NCBI RefSeq assembly: GCF_964204865.1
Contig: NC_135251.1
Coordinates: forward strand, 20,398,001-20,462,000
Reading direction: 5' to 3'
Source: Styela clava
Taxonomy: Eukaryota > Chordata > Ascidiacea > Stolidobranchia > Styelidae
Length of the DNA stretch: 64,000 bases
The stretch's first letter is position 1. The number at the start of each line of letters is the position of its first letter. The notes below the pieces were generated by a model that was not told the origin of the DNA, ran no database searches, and worked only from the letters and a program-made list of their open reading frames with translations. Positions 27,262 to 38,636 of this stretch are shown piece after piece. Position numbers and translations under genes: made by a program.

Positions 27262-29045
27262 TAGAGCTCGACCGATATATCGGCCAACCGATATATCGGG
27301 CCGATATTGTGTGTTTGCCGATATATCATATCGGCCCAACCGGCCGATATATCTTGCCGATATATATCAGCGCTAGTCGCTTTTCCACGTCCTAAAAAAT
27401 GAGTATTTATTTCCGGGAAATATCTGCGGCCGAGCGTTTTCTTTTTTTCGCTTCTCTCATTTTGCCTTTCAATGAACAGAGAGTTCTCTTCTATATTTCT
27501 CTCTCTCTTTTATCTCTTCGAGCGGCGCAAAATCCTCGCCTTCGAATATCTTGCGTCCCCAGTCTAGGCTTGCACGTAATCGACAAAAATCAATTCCGTA
27601 ATTACGGCAAAATCGATTACGTAATGACCCCGTAATTGCGATATTTTTCACAAGTTTAAACCTATCATAAAAACCATTTGAATCCACTTCTTTTCCGAAT
27701 GGGACATTGAAGTTTGGTTTTCATATTACCGACAGTACTACCCGCCGGCGACAGATGTTAAAGACAAAATACAAAGGAGTGAATTAAAATTAAATTTATT
27801 CTGATTTTTATCTTGTTTTATTGTGTTGGCTCTGATTTTCCTTTATCACCTTCGCAAATTAACCGTCCCAATTTTATGCGATCAATTTTATCATTACCGT
27901 ATTTACCGACACTGGTATACGGATATATATGAAACGATAGTTGCCTTTTTTAAAATCGACTTTCGTATTGAATAAAAATTTCGGGTTTCTAAGATATTAA
28001 TCAACGACAAGCGTATTCTCTCATTTGAATATACCTGCGCCTGCCTCGCGACGAAGACTTGTTATTGCTCCGTTTTTTACATTATCCGACTTTGCTACCT
28101 AGTTAGCATTTTAAAATAATTATTGATGCTGACTTATTGACGATATTCCGATTACCAAGCTTCATTTTATATCAAATCATTTCGCGGCCTAAATGTTATA
28201 ACATTAATTGCGATAAATTTAGATCAAATATTAATTATTTAGCCGGCGATAAGTTCTTACCCGTAACTCGTTGTAAATTGATGCTAATAAATTCTATTTT
28301 GTTTTTTAATGCGCTGTGATTTGTATTAATAAAAGTGATTGAGTCGGGAAAAGAAAGTAGCCTAGCCTTCTCTCCTTTTGAGCGCTTATAGCGGTGGTAA
28401 AATTCGTCTCATGTCTGTTTCACGGATAGAAAGAAAAATACGCCTTCCGGAATTACAATCAACTATCACACATTCTTATTTATCATTATCAGCGCCAAAT
28501 AAAAAAGATACCAAATCGTAAAGACAAAAAAGTCTGTCGGTGTTAATTGCGTTACGGTGATAACGCTTATAATAATATCGTTTTGACCGTGAAATCAAAC
28601 GCTCGAACGGGGTGGCAACGCGTCATGCCGGCTCAAAACGGCTGCGAAAGCGCTCGACCAATAATTACGACTTTACGTAATTCGTAACTTCCCTTCCGTA
28701 ACTCGAAATAATTCCGTAAATTACGTGCAAGCCTACTCCCACCTACTATTGTATGGATCAAAATGGACTTCTATAAGCTTTTTACTGACTGCCTTTTTTC
28801 TGTTGTGCATTAATGTGTGTTCTTATTTGCTGTGAAACTTTTATTAATGATGCAAGCACTGTGTAGGACTTCTTTATTTTTCAACACAAACTTTTAATTG
28901 ACTGAAACGGAATGTTTCTTTCTATTTGTATTTACTGCGGGTTCAGGTTGTAGATATCGGTATGTCCATATCGGTTATCGGTCACCAGTTGGCCGATATA
29001 TCGTTATCGGTATCGGTGCCAAAAAGTGATATCGGTCGAGCTCTA
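27262..29045. mobile_element. hAT-like transposon with perfect 8-bp target duplication
   Basis: The ends TAGAGCTCGACCGATAT and its inverted complement are flanked by GTTATGAC on both sides (27254-27261 and 29046-29053). Eight-bp duplications are the hAT signature. Subterminal regions are packed with direct and inverted copies of CCGATATATCGG. No transposase frame is visible, so the element is non-autonomous. It hosts a second element at 27565-28735. Confidence 0.8.
27565..28735. mobile_element. nested TIR element (TAGGCTTGCACGTAAT ends)
   Basis: TAGGCTTGCACGTAAT at the left is matched by ATTACGTGCAAGCCTA at the right. Subterminal repeats are rich in CGTAATTACGG-like motifs. It lies wholly inside the 27262-29045 hAT-like element. 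I could not identify a clean target duplication. Confidence 0.65.
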
Positions 29046-29932
29046 GTTATGACGTCATAAAAGCCACCCACACAAAAAAAAAATGGCGCGCTCATCAACC
29101 CCCGGGAGGCCGTATTGAATAAAAATAAATGCAATGTGGCCGCCAATAGCAAAAAGGTTTTGCACCCCTGGTAAAAAACAATCTTTGAAGAATGTTTTTC
29201 GCCAAGTCAACAATTTTTTGACGGGATAGTAAGACTACTCAGAAGATGATCAAGTTCAGCTGTGGTGTTGGCAGTCACGCGATAGCAGTGCGCGTGCCCG
29301 GCGCATTAAGATGACATGCACTAGATAAAAATGAAACATGAGCAGCTGATGTTTTTCATATTTTGACTAAATATATATAAAAAATAAGGTAAGATATCGA
29401 TTTAATTAATTCAAAACTCAGAGATATATGTCACAGTGCCGTTTATTAAAATCTGTCTAAGTTGCCAACACTGGGTACGACTGTGCACAGTGGTTGGATT
29501 TGCTCGCATTGGTTCGGTACCACTGCTGTGTTACAATAGACGTCATGAAACTAAACTCATAGCAAATCTCATGCTAATCAAATTCCAATAATTCGACTAG
29601 CTGATTTTTATTGTTTCAGGTGGAATGTGTTGAAAAACATAACGTCAAAAGTAGAATATACTGTATTACCCAATATATATCAATGTTAGGAAGGGGATCA
29701 TTGTTTCGCTTTTGGCAGGAGCGTACATAGAGCGATATGGTTGTGAGTCGTCATGACAAAAATTTCAAACGACCTTTACTAATATGTACTTTGGGCAAGA
29801 ACCAGAAATCGTCCCGAACAGTTTTAAGTGATACTATGATTTATTAACTTAACGTATACCTAAGCTATTACCCATACGTAGAGACGAAATCCATTACCCA
29901 TTAAAGACGAAACTCTGATTTTGTAGGATAGT

Positions 29933-30365
29933 CAGCGGTTCCCAAACTTTTCGTTCGTGCGGCACCAAATTATCACGGAAAAAACTCACCGCGTACTTAC
30001 ATGAAAAAATGCTTCTTTTCAAATAAAACACAATTTTGTTATCGCTCATATGTACTTTATGCATTACAAAACTTGTAAACATTGTATGTTCGCTAAACTC
30101 GGTTCAGCAGAAATATAAACTTCAGCTCTGAAAATTGCATCAAGTAGTGTCTACCTCTTGTTGCGAAACGATCGGAGCAGACACTACGTAACAGAAAGTA
30201 AACGACATAGAAAGGTAAATTGAAATTATTGATACATATACGCCGCATTTATAATAAAAAACACTAAAACTTTTATAATAAATGCAATATGTAAATTATT
30301 CAATCATATTTAGGTTATGTTTAACGGTTTAACACAATTCTGTTAATTTTCGCGGCGCACCGCTG
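29933..30365. mobile_element. degenerate hAT-like MITE
   Basis: It starts CAGCGGTTCCCAAAC, ends in the complement of CAGCGGTGCGCCGCG, and is flanked by AGGATAGT and GGATAGAT, an imperfect duplication. The start resembles that of the element at 41964. No coding capacity. Confidence 0.5.
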
Positions 30366-32009
30366 GGATAGATAAATGTGTCGGTGTCAAGATACGTTAA
30401 GATTGGTGAATAAGTTGTGATGGTATAAGCATGGATAGTACGACATTCCAAAAGTATTAACCCTGCTAAAACGCTTAAAAACTGTAAAAAACCGTCTAAA
30501 AACACCAATAACCCTGCTAAAACGCTTAATATCGATCAGTACTGGCCTGTTCGAATAATTTTAAAATGATGTCATTATATATAGTCAAAGGGTGAAACGT
30601 TTAGCAATACTGTGCTGCGCGTAACAAACGAAGGTGGAGGGCTGTGGAATTTCTTCGATTTTCTTCTTTCTTTGTCCTGTAAAACAATTATCCCTGCCCA
30701 TATTCAGTCCTAGCACGAATTTCTCAGTCACTTGTACGTGATAAATTAATTAACTTAATTACAGCCTGCATTCAGTCTTGGCGTGGTTTGGCATTACAGG
30801 AAATCGGTCGAGTAATAATGCGTGACTTATCGAACATCACATTTTCTCACTGTGACATAATGAAATTTTAATTTGTTCTACTTGTGTTAGGTACGCTCCA
30901 GAAATCCAACATAGCAGCGGCAATGGCTTGTCTAGATGAGCATTGCACGTTGTGATCGATCGACGCACCGTACTTTGTACTGTATTATAGTGAGGCTACC
31001 TGCGAGGCGGTATTTGTTGTTGGCAAGTTCTTAGAATTATCACGTTCATTTCTCAATAAAACGTCGGCAGAGAGGTCTATTGATCATCAGAAAAGTGTAA
31101 GGTGGGTTATATAGCATTGAAACGCATCACCACCTCCTTCTTCGTTAAGCTTTAGACAGATGCAGACGACAGCTTCAGACATACTGTCGCAGAAAAATAC
31201 AGTCGTAGGTCCAGGGTAATTTTCCGTCGAACAAGTAATTACTTCCTAGATTCAAAAGATGGTTGGAATGTTTTGAACGCCCGAATGATTTTCACGTGTC
31301 CGCTGGTTTAATCCATTTTAATTCTGGACTGTGATGGTATGCGGTAGCAATATGAGAGACCATTTTAGAGGGCGGGTTTGTTTTATACGAGATGCGTGCT
31401 CAAACTTGACTCACAATCTCGTCGCAGATCGAATTATTTGCTACCGAGCTTCACGTCACGGAGTTGAATTGCATGCCTGTTTCCGTTTCAGTGGAACTAT
31501 GTAACTGTAGATGGAGCAGCTTGCGTAATAAAATTAGGTTAGTACATTGGATTTCAAAACAGGCCCGGTGGAAGGTATAGGTGTGAGGTTGATATGTCGT
31601 TCACCGTATGACATTTTCATTGGGAATAGGTAATCAAGTTTGAATGAAGTTTTTGAATTTGTCAATGATAATTATCGCCCGCGATGCGACATATGGTTAA
31701 TTTAAATGTGAAATACAAGGCGTTTAGAAGGGTATTTTTTGTGTATAAAATTGCGCAGTGTTGCAATAATGAATGCGAAATATTTAGGGTAAATATATTT
31801 CACATTTGGCGAATATAAACATATTTCGTTGATAGCCAATGTAGTGCGAAATATCGATATATATACCTTTTTGAATTAGAAACTCGAATCACAAACGTGG
31901 AAACAATAAAAAAACATAAATCAACGTTTTACTTTTAAATTACTAATATTTAATTTTAATAATTTATATATACTTCCGTTATAGAATTTAATATAAAACC
32001 TTAATAAGA

Positions 32010-34118
32010 TTGCTTCATACAATGTCAGAGCAACAAGTCGAAGAAACCGTACAAGTCAATGATACGCCTGTTGATCCACCTGCAGAAATGGAACCGCCAA
32101 ATCAGATCAAGGAATTCAAAAAACCACTGAATGGACGGGAAGTTCTCAAGACTCCACCTCTCAGCGAAATGTTAAAACAACAGAGCGTGCCCGTAAAAGG
32201 CCGGGAACATGTTCGACGTAGTCCCAGAGTTGATGACGGCGTATTTTTTGGGACGACCTTTGACGGCGTTTACACGGTACATGATATGTTTATGCATGGC
32301 TATAAAATCAACCACGATGCTCAATGTGCTGGCTGGAGACCGAAACCTGACGAACCATACAAGTGGGTAACCTATCAACAGGTATACGAAAAGATTTGTA
32401 AAATCGGATCAGGCCTCATCGAAAAAGGAGCGCAGACAAATCAAAATCAATTCATAGGAATTTATGCTAAAAATAGCTTGGAATGGCTGGTAATTGATCG
32501 TGTTTGTGCTGCTTATTCAATGGTTTCGGTGCCACTTTATGATACATTGGGACCAGAATCGATGACTCACATTGTAAACCAATGTGAGCTCGGAATTATT
32601 ATCGTTGACACCAACGAGAGGACAATGAAGTTGCTCGCAGATGCCAAGTCAGGAAAAACCAATACTCTCAAGCTCCTTGTAGTCGTCGAGACCCCCACGG
32701 AAGATACCAAAGCATTATGCAAAGAGTTATCTATTGGGTTAATTTCGTGGGATGAGCTTGAAGAAGAAGGTAAGGCATGTGGTTTGAAAGAATTTGTACC
32801 TCCTAAGTCAGATGATCTTTTCACAGTCTGTTACACAAGTGGAACAACCGGAGCTCCAAAAGGTGTCATGCACACCAACCTCAATGTGGTGGCTCTTGCT
32901 TGTGCATTTCTTGCCAGTAGCTCAGACTACTTTTATGGTCTATCACCTTCAGATGTTTTATTTTCCTATCTTCCATTGGCGCACGTTTTCGAGAGGTATA
33001 TAGAATGTGGGGTATTGATGCACGGTGGAAGCATCGGTTTCTATCAAGGTAATCCAAAGTTACTAATGGATGATGCTGCAACTTTGAAACCAACTATCTT
33101 TCCTATGGTTCCCAGACTTGTAAACAGAATTTATGGAAAAATCATGACAGCTGTGGGCAACTCTGGAATGAAAAAGGCCGTATTCGACTTCTGTCTCAAT
33201 CGTAAGATGTCCGCTTTGAAAAAGGGAAACGTTTCGGACGACACAATCTGGGATAAATTAGTTTTTCATAAATTTCAGGCAGTGCTTGGTGGAAGGGTAA
33301 AGTTGAGCATCTGCGCCGCAGCACCAATATCTGCCAAAGTACTGAACGTTGTTCGCTGTGTTATGGGCATTCCAATCGTGGAGGGATATGGCCAAACTGA
33401 AACTACCTCCGGTTTCGTGATTACCCTCTACAAAGATTATGAGGGTGGAAATGTGGGCTCAGTCCTACCAAACATGGAAATAAAGCTTGTCGATGTGCCA
33501 GAAAAAGAATATTATGCAAAAGATAACAAGGGAGAAATTTGCTGTAAAGGCTTATGTGCATTTAAAGGCTATTACAAAAACGAAGAGAAGACTAAAGAAA
33601 CCATTGACGAAGATGGATGGGTTCACACAGGAGATATTGGAGAATGGTTACCAAACGGTGCGTTGAAGATAATTGATCGCCGGAAAAACATTTTCAAATT
33701 GTCACAGGGCGAGTATATAGCTCCAGAAAAAATAGAGCAGCTCTATACAATATCAGATGCTGTTGGCCAGGTATACGTTCATGGCGATAGCATCAAATCA
33801 AATCTAGTAGGCATAGTAATTCCCGATGAAGATAACCTCGCAAAATGGTGCAAGGAAAAGGGAGTGGACGTTAATGAAAAGTCGTTTGCTGATTTGTGTT
33901 CAATGACAGAAGTAGCAAAATTAATCATGGATGATATGAATAAAATCGGTCGACAGAACGGTCTCAAGTCCTTTGAATTAGTGAAAAAGGTTCACTTAGA
34001 CAGTGACCCATTTACAGTGGAGAACAACTTGATAACACCCACCCTGAAATCAAGAAGAATCCAGATTGAAAAGAAATACAGAGCTCAAATTGACCATATG
34101 TATGAAGACTTGGACTAA
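32010..34118 (+). CDS. ACSL: long-chain-fatty-acid-CoA ligase, ACSL1/5/6 type, single exon
   Basis: Activates long-chain fatty acids to acyl-CoA, using ATP and CoA through an acyl-adenylate. The 702-residue frame has the ANL-superfamily motifs in order: phosphate-binding TSGTTGAPKG (276-285), FLPLAH-like SYLPLAHVFERY, EGYGQTE (458-464), DGWVHTGDIG (535-544) and the FACS signature DRRKNIFKLSQGEYIAPEKI (556-575). It aligns end to end with vertebrate ACSL1. The N-terminal 60 residues are hydrophilic and acidic (Pro/Glu-rich) and lack the membrane anchor usual in ACSL1, so location is uncertain. A second Met lies 5 codons downstream at 32022, and either could be used. The coding region has no intron; an acceptor-like TTATAG just upstream (ends about 31984) allows a 5'-UTR intron. 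Polyadenylation signals lie at 34979 and 34993. Confidence 0.95.
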   Translation: MLHTMSEQQVEETVQVNDTPVDPPAEMEPPNQIKEFKKPLNGREVLKTPPLSEMLKQQSVPVKGREHVRRSPRVDDGVFFGTTFDGVYTVHDMFMHGYKINHDAQCAGWRPKPDEPYKWVTYQQVYEKICKIGSGLIEKGAQTNQNQFIGIYAKNSLEWLVIDRVCAAYSMVSVPLYDTLGPESMTHIVNQCELGIIIVDTNERTMKLLADAKSGKTNTLKLLVVVETPTEDTKALCKELSIGLISWDELEEEGKACGLKEFVPPKSDDLFTVCYTSGTTGAPKGVMHTNLNVVALACAFLASSSDYFYGLSPSDVLFSYLPLAHVFERYIECGVLMHGGSIGFYQGNPKLLMDDAATLKPTIFPMVPRLVNRIYGKIMTAVGNSGMKKAVFDFCLNRKMSALKKGNVSDDTIWDKLVFHKFQAVLGGRVKLSICAAAPISAKVLNVVRCVMGIPIVEGYGQTETTSGFVITLYKDYEGGNVGSVLPNMEIKLVDVPEKEYYAKDNKGEICCKGLCAFKGYYKNEEKTKETIDEDGWVHTGDIGEWLPNGALKIIDRRKNIFKLSQGEYIAPEKIEQLYTISDAVGQVYVHGDSIKSNLVGIVIPDEDNLAKWCKEKGVDVNEKSFADLCSMTEVAKLIMDDMNKIGRQNGLKSFELVKKVHLDSDPFTVENNLITPTLKSRRIQIEKKYRAQIDHMYEDLD

Positions 34119-34978
34119 TTAGATGACGTCAACATGAAAAAAGGCAGATAACCAAACAAATTGTGCCCCGGGGGATAGTCTGTATCTGTAAATATATTCA
34201 ATAGAAAGCAGCTTCTAAGATAACTTTGCAGCCTTCTAAAATTACGTGTTATATTATCCCGACATCCATCAAAGCACATTCTATGATCCAATCATTTTTA
34301 TTACTATAGTTGTGGCCCTCTGGCGTTGTTTACGTTTATTCTTGATGAAGTATCAACAACAATATAATTTTACTCCTGTTTAAATCCGCCATATTTATTC
34401 AACCTTCAAGTTTATTCACTTCTTTCATTCGCAACATCTCAGGTAGTCATGTTATGGTAGAACGTTTGCATAATATTTTCGCCAATAGACTCTATTTTTG
34501 CTACAAGACTATTATCCAGCGTGGGTTAATATCAATATTATTTTGCATGTCCCGTTATGTTTTATCTAATGTTCTGTTATGTATAGAACAGCCATTTAAC
34601 AATTTATCAGCCATTTATCGTATCTTGAAAGCTGATCTCTTGTGCCAGCGTGCCTTATGTTTGTGTGATCCAAATATTTTGTTACGAATATAAACGCCAA
34701 GCATTACTATTGTTGCGCATGTATTTGTCGGACTGTAATTTATACGATGATTGGTGATGTATTGCAAGTTGCAGCCTACCAAGTATGGATCTACAGTAAA
34801 ATCTGATCCCGAAGACTACAACGACCGAATGTTTAATTTAAAGCATTTCCTGGTATTTGTCATCATGGAAACGTATAACTAATCGATTCATTATTTCTGT
34901 TTAATATTTTCGCCCGACTTGTTTGTATCATTAATATATATATTGTACCAAATATTCACAATCCAGTCTTACTTTGTA

Positions 34979-34998
34979 AATAAAATGATATTAATAAA
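34979..34998 (+). terminator. ACSL polyadenylation signals
   Basis: Two AATAAA hexamers (34979-34984 and 34993-34998) lie about 860 nt after the ACSL stop, in AT-rich DNA. They are the best candidates for its 3' end. Confidence 0.5.
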
Positions 34999-35067
34999 AC
35001 GAATACATTTAAAATTGATGCGATGCGATTTATTTTCTTAAAATCAGTTAACAGGTAATCTAATTAA

Positions 35068-35241
35068 TTCTTAGTTCACAATGGAATTTAACTCCGAGTT
35101 ATTTGCCCAAGCAACTGGGATGCGATGTTTACGCATAGGCTGTGATGCAACTGTACAACAGGTTACAAACGCAAGAAACCATGCGGCAAATAACTCCGAA
35201 ATGCCCGAACACCCGAAATTCCGATGCAGTGAAACTAAGAA
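35068..35241. repeat. short foldback (MITE-like) element
   Basis: The two halves are imperfect inverted copies: TTCTTAGTTCAC with GTGAAACTAAGAA at the ends, and ACTCCGAGTTATTTGCC with GGCAAATAACTCCGA inside. The open frames on both strands here are by-products of that symmetry. Confidence 0.55.
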
Positions 35242-35749
35242 TGGCGGGAATGTGTTGTACGATTTTCGCTTCGAAATTAGAATAGAAGAGATGATGTAAT
35301 GTTTAAGCAAGAAATAATAATCCAAATTTAACAAAAAAGGGTGTAAGCCTAAGAAGACAAAAATTCGAACAAGGTGTGAGATAGTGTGAATGCAATCACG
35401 TGATTGAATTTGGAGTAAAAGGCAAATGCGCGATATTTATATTGTCCGAAAACTCACTAATATTTGACAAAGAGAATCGTTACAACTTGCAACTTTATCC
35501 CAAAATGAGAAATCAATGTTAGGCAGGGTAAATTCAATTCAAAGTAAATTCCCTGTTCAAATTTTGCTCAGAAACATTCAAAACTAGAAGAGTTATTCAA
35601 CGAAACAAATTAATCCATAATAATTTACGGAATAGTACAAATTTCATATGTTGCACTTTAATTATCAACGACACGACTTCGGTGGAATGAGCCAGGTCTG
35701 CCTGCAGCAACCTGCTCAAGTGTATGGGTGATTAACTATTGTTCTAGGA

Positions 35750-35982
35750 CAGGGTGGTCCAAAGTTGTCGGCTCCGGGGGCTACAAATTTATTTTCGCAT
35801 TCTTTGCGGGCCAAAATATTGCCATGAAGAGGTAAGTAGTGCAATACGAAACACTTATATTGTGCAAACACATCATCACCAAACACCAATTTTTTGAATT
35901 TTTTCCGAATGCTACGCGGGTCACTGAAAATGAGCCGGCAGGCCATATATGTGGCCCGCGGGTCTGGGTTTGGACCACCTTG
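35750..35982. mobile_element. hAT-like MITE (CAGGGTGGTCCAAA ends)
   Basis: Inverted ends CAGGGTGGTCCAAA and TTTGGACCACCTTG enclose 233 bp. The flanks are TTCTAGGA at the left and TTCTAAAA at the right. A second hAT-type end (GGTTGGCCACCTCTG, ending 36218) is followed by TTCTAGGT, suggesting two insertions at one target. Confidence 0.6.
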
Positions 35983-37226
35983 TTCTAAAACAACGAATGC
36001 CAGAAGTCGTACTAAATGGCCTGTCCAACAATAAATTGGCTTGTAAATTTTAGTCATAATTATATCGGTTTGCGACATTTACATTAAACTTTCATTCTAA
36101 CAGAGCTGAATATATGGGCATGTCTGGTGTTCGTGTGTGTTCTTGTTTATAATGTGGCTCTTCGCCGTAATAAAGTACAGAATGTGGCTCTTGGTCTCTA
36201 ACTGGTTGGCCACCTCTGTTCTAGGTTGTCATTATACCACTTGTGATTTGAATGTGACATCATCACATGAGAACTGCTGCTGGTGGTTTTAGTCAGTTCA
36301 ATATTAATTGTTTCAATTGGAACTTTGTATGACTAAAAATAATATAAACAAATGGATGAATCACTATTCCGTTACTCACTATAAAAACAGATTTACAGTT
36401 GAAAAATTACAGATTAAAACGTACTGTTGATTTTTTGTGGAGATACTTATATGACCTCACAAGAAGCAACTTAATAAAACGTTTTTCTGAGAAACATGAT
36501 TTAAATTAATAATTCATTCCGCTCGCTTTTATATGACACACATTTATTTTTTTGCTGCACCTAAAATGTTTTGAATATAATTGGGGCCCATAATAAATTT
36601 GTCCATGCACAAAAATTGAAATACCGTGGCGCCAAATTACATTCGGATGAATCCATGAGCTTCGTTATGTTTATATTTAAGCTGGAAACAAACTTGCGAA
36701 AACAATCTTTAGCAAAAAATAGTAGAAAAGTAATTCTTCGTATGCATTTCGCTCAAATCCAAGTCTTTTCCCTCAAAATCCCATTCTCGCAGAAGTCCTT
36801 CTACGTAAATTCCATTCTCGCGAAACTACTTTTGCTTAAAAATCCGAATATCAAAATCGACATTTTTGTAACGTTATTATTAAGTTGTGCGAACCCAGAT
36901 AACCAGGAAATGTTTTGCTCCAAGTGTTTATATTCTAGTTTGGAAATACCTCCCCAGAGCATGCTTTATATTTTAACAACGAGGGATCAATGTTCAAACT
37001 CATGTACGAATGCCAAAGCGAAGTAGTACGGGTTCGAAATCGTCCGCAGTGGACTACCGATACCGCTGTCTTCATGGCTTTCCCTGACCACCAGATAGCA
37101 ACAAATAATACAAACGCGGAACCGCCATCATCGAACACTAAGAACGAATCCCATGAAACCCCCAGAGATTTTTGAAATAAATAAAATAATTCCATAGCCA
37201 TCGAATATTTCAAAGCAATTGGCCCA

Positions 37227-37367
37227 CTAATCAAAACAAAAAACAATTCCTTCATAACAACAACAAGAAAAGAAATAGTGTACCAACAAGAAGATCAGCA
37301 ATACCACCAAAACGATCGATAGCTCCACTTCAAACGCATAGTTGTAATGTTCGTATATTTCATCCAT
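37227..37367 (-). CDS. candidate 46-aa single-pass membrane micropeptide
   Basis: An ATG frame encodes a short acidic, Tyr-rich N terminus (MDEIYEHYNYAFEVE), one strongly hydrophobic segment of about 20 residues (Leu/Val/Ile-rich), a Cys triplet and a short tail. The profile is that of a type III or tail-anchored single-pass protein, and the frame stays open upstream of the Met for about 15 acidic residues. I recognise no family. It could be an exon of a larger membrane protein, a stand-alone small ORF or chance. No promoter, splice site or polyadenylation signal clearly belongs to it. Confidence 0.25.
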   Translation of the reverse strand: MDEIYEHYNYAFEVELSIVLVVLLIFLLVHYFFSCCCYEGIVFCFD

Positions 37368-38578
37368 AGGGCACAAAAGCGTATCATCCTCGGAAACATG
37401 ATCAATTGAATCTTAACTGCCAGGATGGTATTGTCTCTGGGTTATCCATAATATTCCAACACCATATGTTGTCGAGTTACCTTATTATTATTCATCGCCA
37501 GCTCAAATACCAAGTATAATATCGTCACGCTAATAACCAAATTGCGTGAGTCACTTTTTGGCGATTTCGAGTTTTCCATGTATATAATAGTTATTTATGT
37601 CATTCTGTGTACTGTTAGATTTTACCAGATGGATGCTGAAACGCATGAACGGAAGATAGTATGTGACGCACGCATTGTTGCAATTGATCAGTGATAATGA
37701 GTTGTTATTGGTTTGACATAACCAATATATAATATATATTTCAAACATAAAAAATGATGTTTTAAAAACAGATTATCGATTTTGGGATAAGACATAATGG
37801 ATACCGTAAATTACATATACGCTATTCGAATGTTTGGTTTTTAGGACTCATGAATATAATCAAGTTGCAAAATTGCGTATGTTTCTAACATTTCTGCGTA
37901 AGTCGCCATTATTGCGTCACACGCCTACGTCATGCAAATCCGGCTACGACTAAGAAATTGAACCATGTTAAATTATTTACTCTTAATGATATAGCAATAT
38001 CTCCAGTAAGTTTTATGTGTGTTGCTCAAAACAGATAAAAATGACTTACGCACTTTTGTTATTATCGTGACGAGATGTTACTACCAACAAGGGTAAAATA
38101 GCACATTGGGAGTCCAAGTTCGTCTGAAAATTTGTTAGTGAAGTTATAGGTAGGTTCAGATTAACTTCAACCTTGGTTAGAATTTGTACAATTTCCTTCG
38201 TAAAACACGTATCACGAATTACTGGGGAGACACGAATCCCTGCCCGAATATCAATTTTTATTTTTGTGACAAAAAGATATATATTTATTGCGTTGTTACA
38301 CATTCGTGACCCTAAAACTCGTACCATGTTTAATATTACGCGGTTACCTCTAACATGCTATTTTGCACTAAATTTAAACTGTCTCATTCTCATTATCTCG
38401 GGCCGGTCTTGATTATAGCATTCATAAAAACTTTTCATAGAATAAATACCACGAGTATTATGGAATATAACACAGTCTAGCAATGTTTCGGAATATCATT
38501 AGGAAATTTAACCTGCCATCGGTCAAATGGGTCAATCAGCACGAGACAAACAATAATCTAAAATACATTTTGCTACAT

Positions 38579-38584
38579 TTTATT
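38579..38584 (-). terminator. polyadenylation signal of the methyltransferase gene
   Basis: AATAAA on the minus strand, about 53 nt beyond the stop codon at 38637. Confidence 0.6.
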
Positions 38585-38636
38585 TTCCGTTTCGAATGTT
38601 TCATCATAAAACTATACAGAAACATTATTGAAGACA

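Noticed and set aside
28137..28319. 60-codon frame inside the nested element at 27.6-28.7 kb as a transposase remnant
   Set aside because: No transposase motif; too short and AT-biased.
31492..31538. Possible ACSL 5'-UTR exon between CGTTTCAG and a GTTAGT donor
   Set aside because: Sites are plausible, but with no coding content or transcript evidence I cannot support it.
35081..35334. Overlapping frames on both strands near 35.1-35.3 kb
   Set aside because: They are produced by the symmetry of a foldback repeat.
36571..37026. 151-codon plus-strand frame
   Set aside because: Low-complexity Lys/Leu/Phe composition, overlaps MITE-like AT-rich DNA, no splice sites and no recognisable motif.
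36935..37255. 106-codon minus-strand frame next to the candidate micropeptide
   Set aside because: It looks partly protein-like, but it is out of frame with the micropeptide and no motif or splice signal supports it. It may be the complement of an unknown exon, but not enough to annotate.
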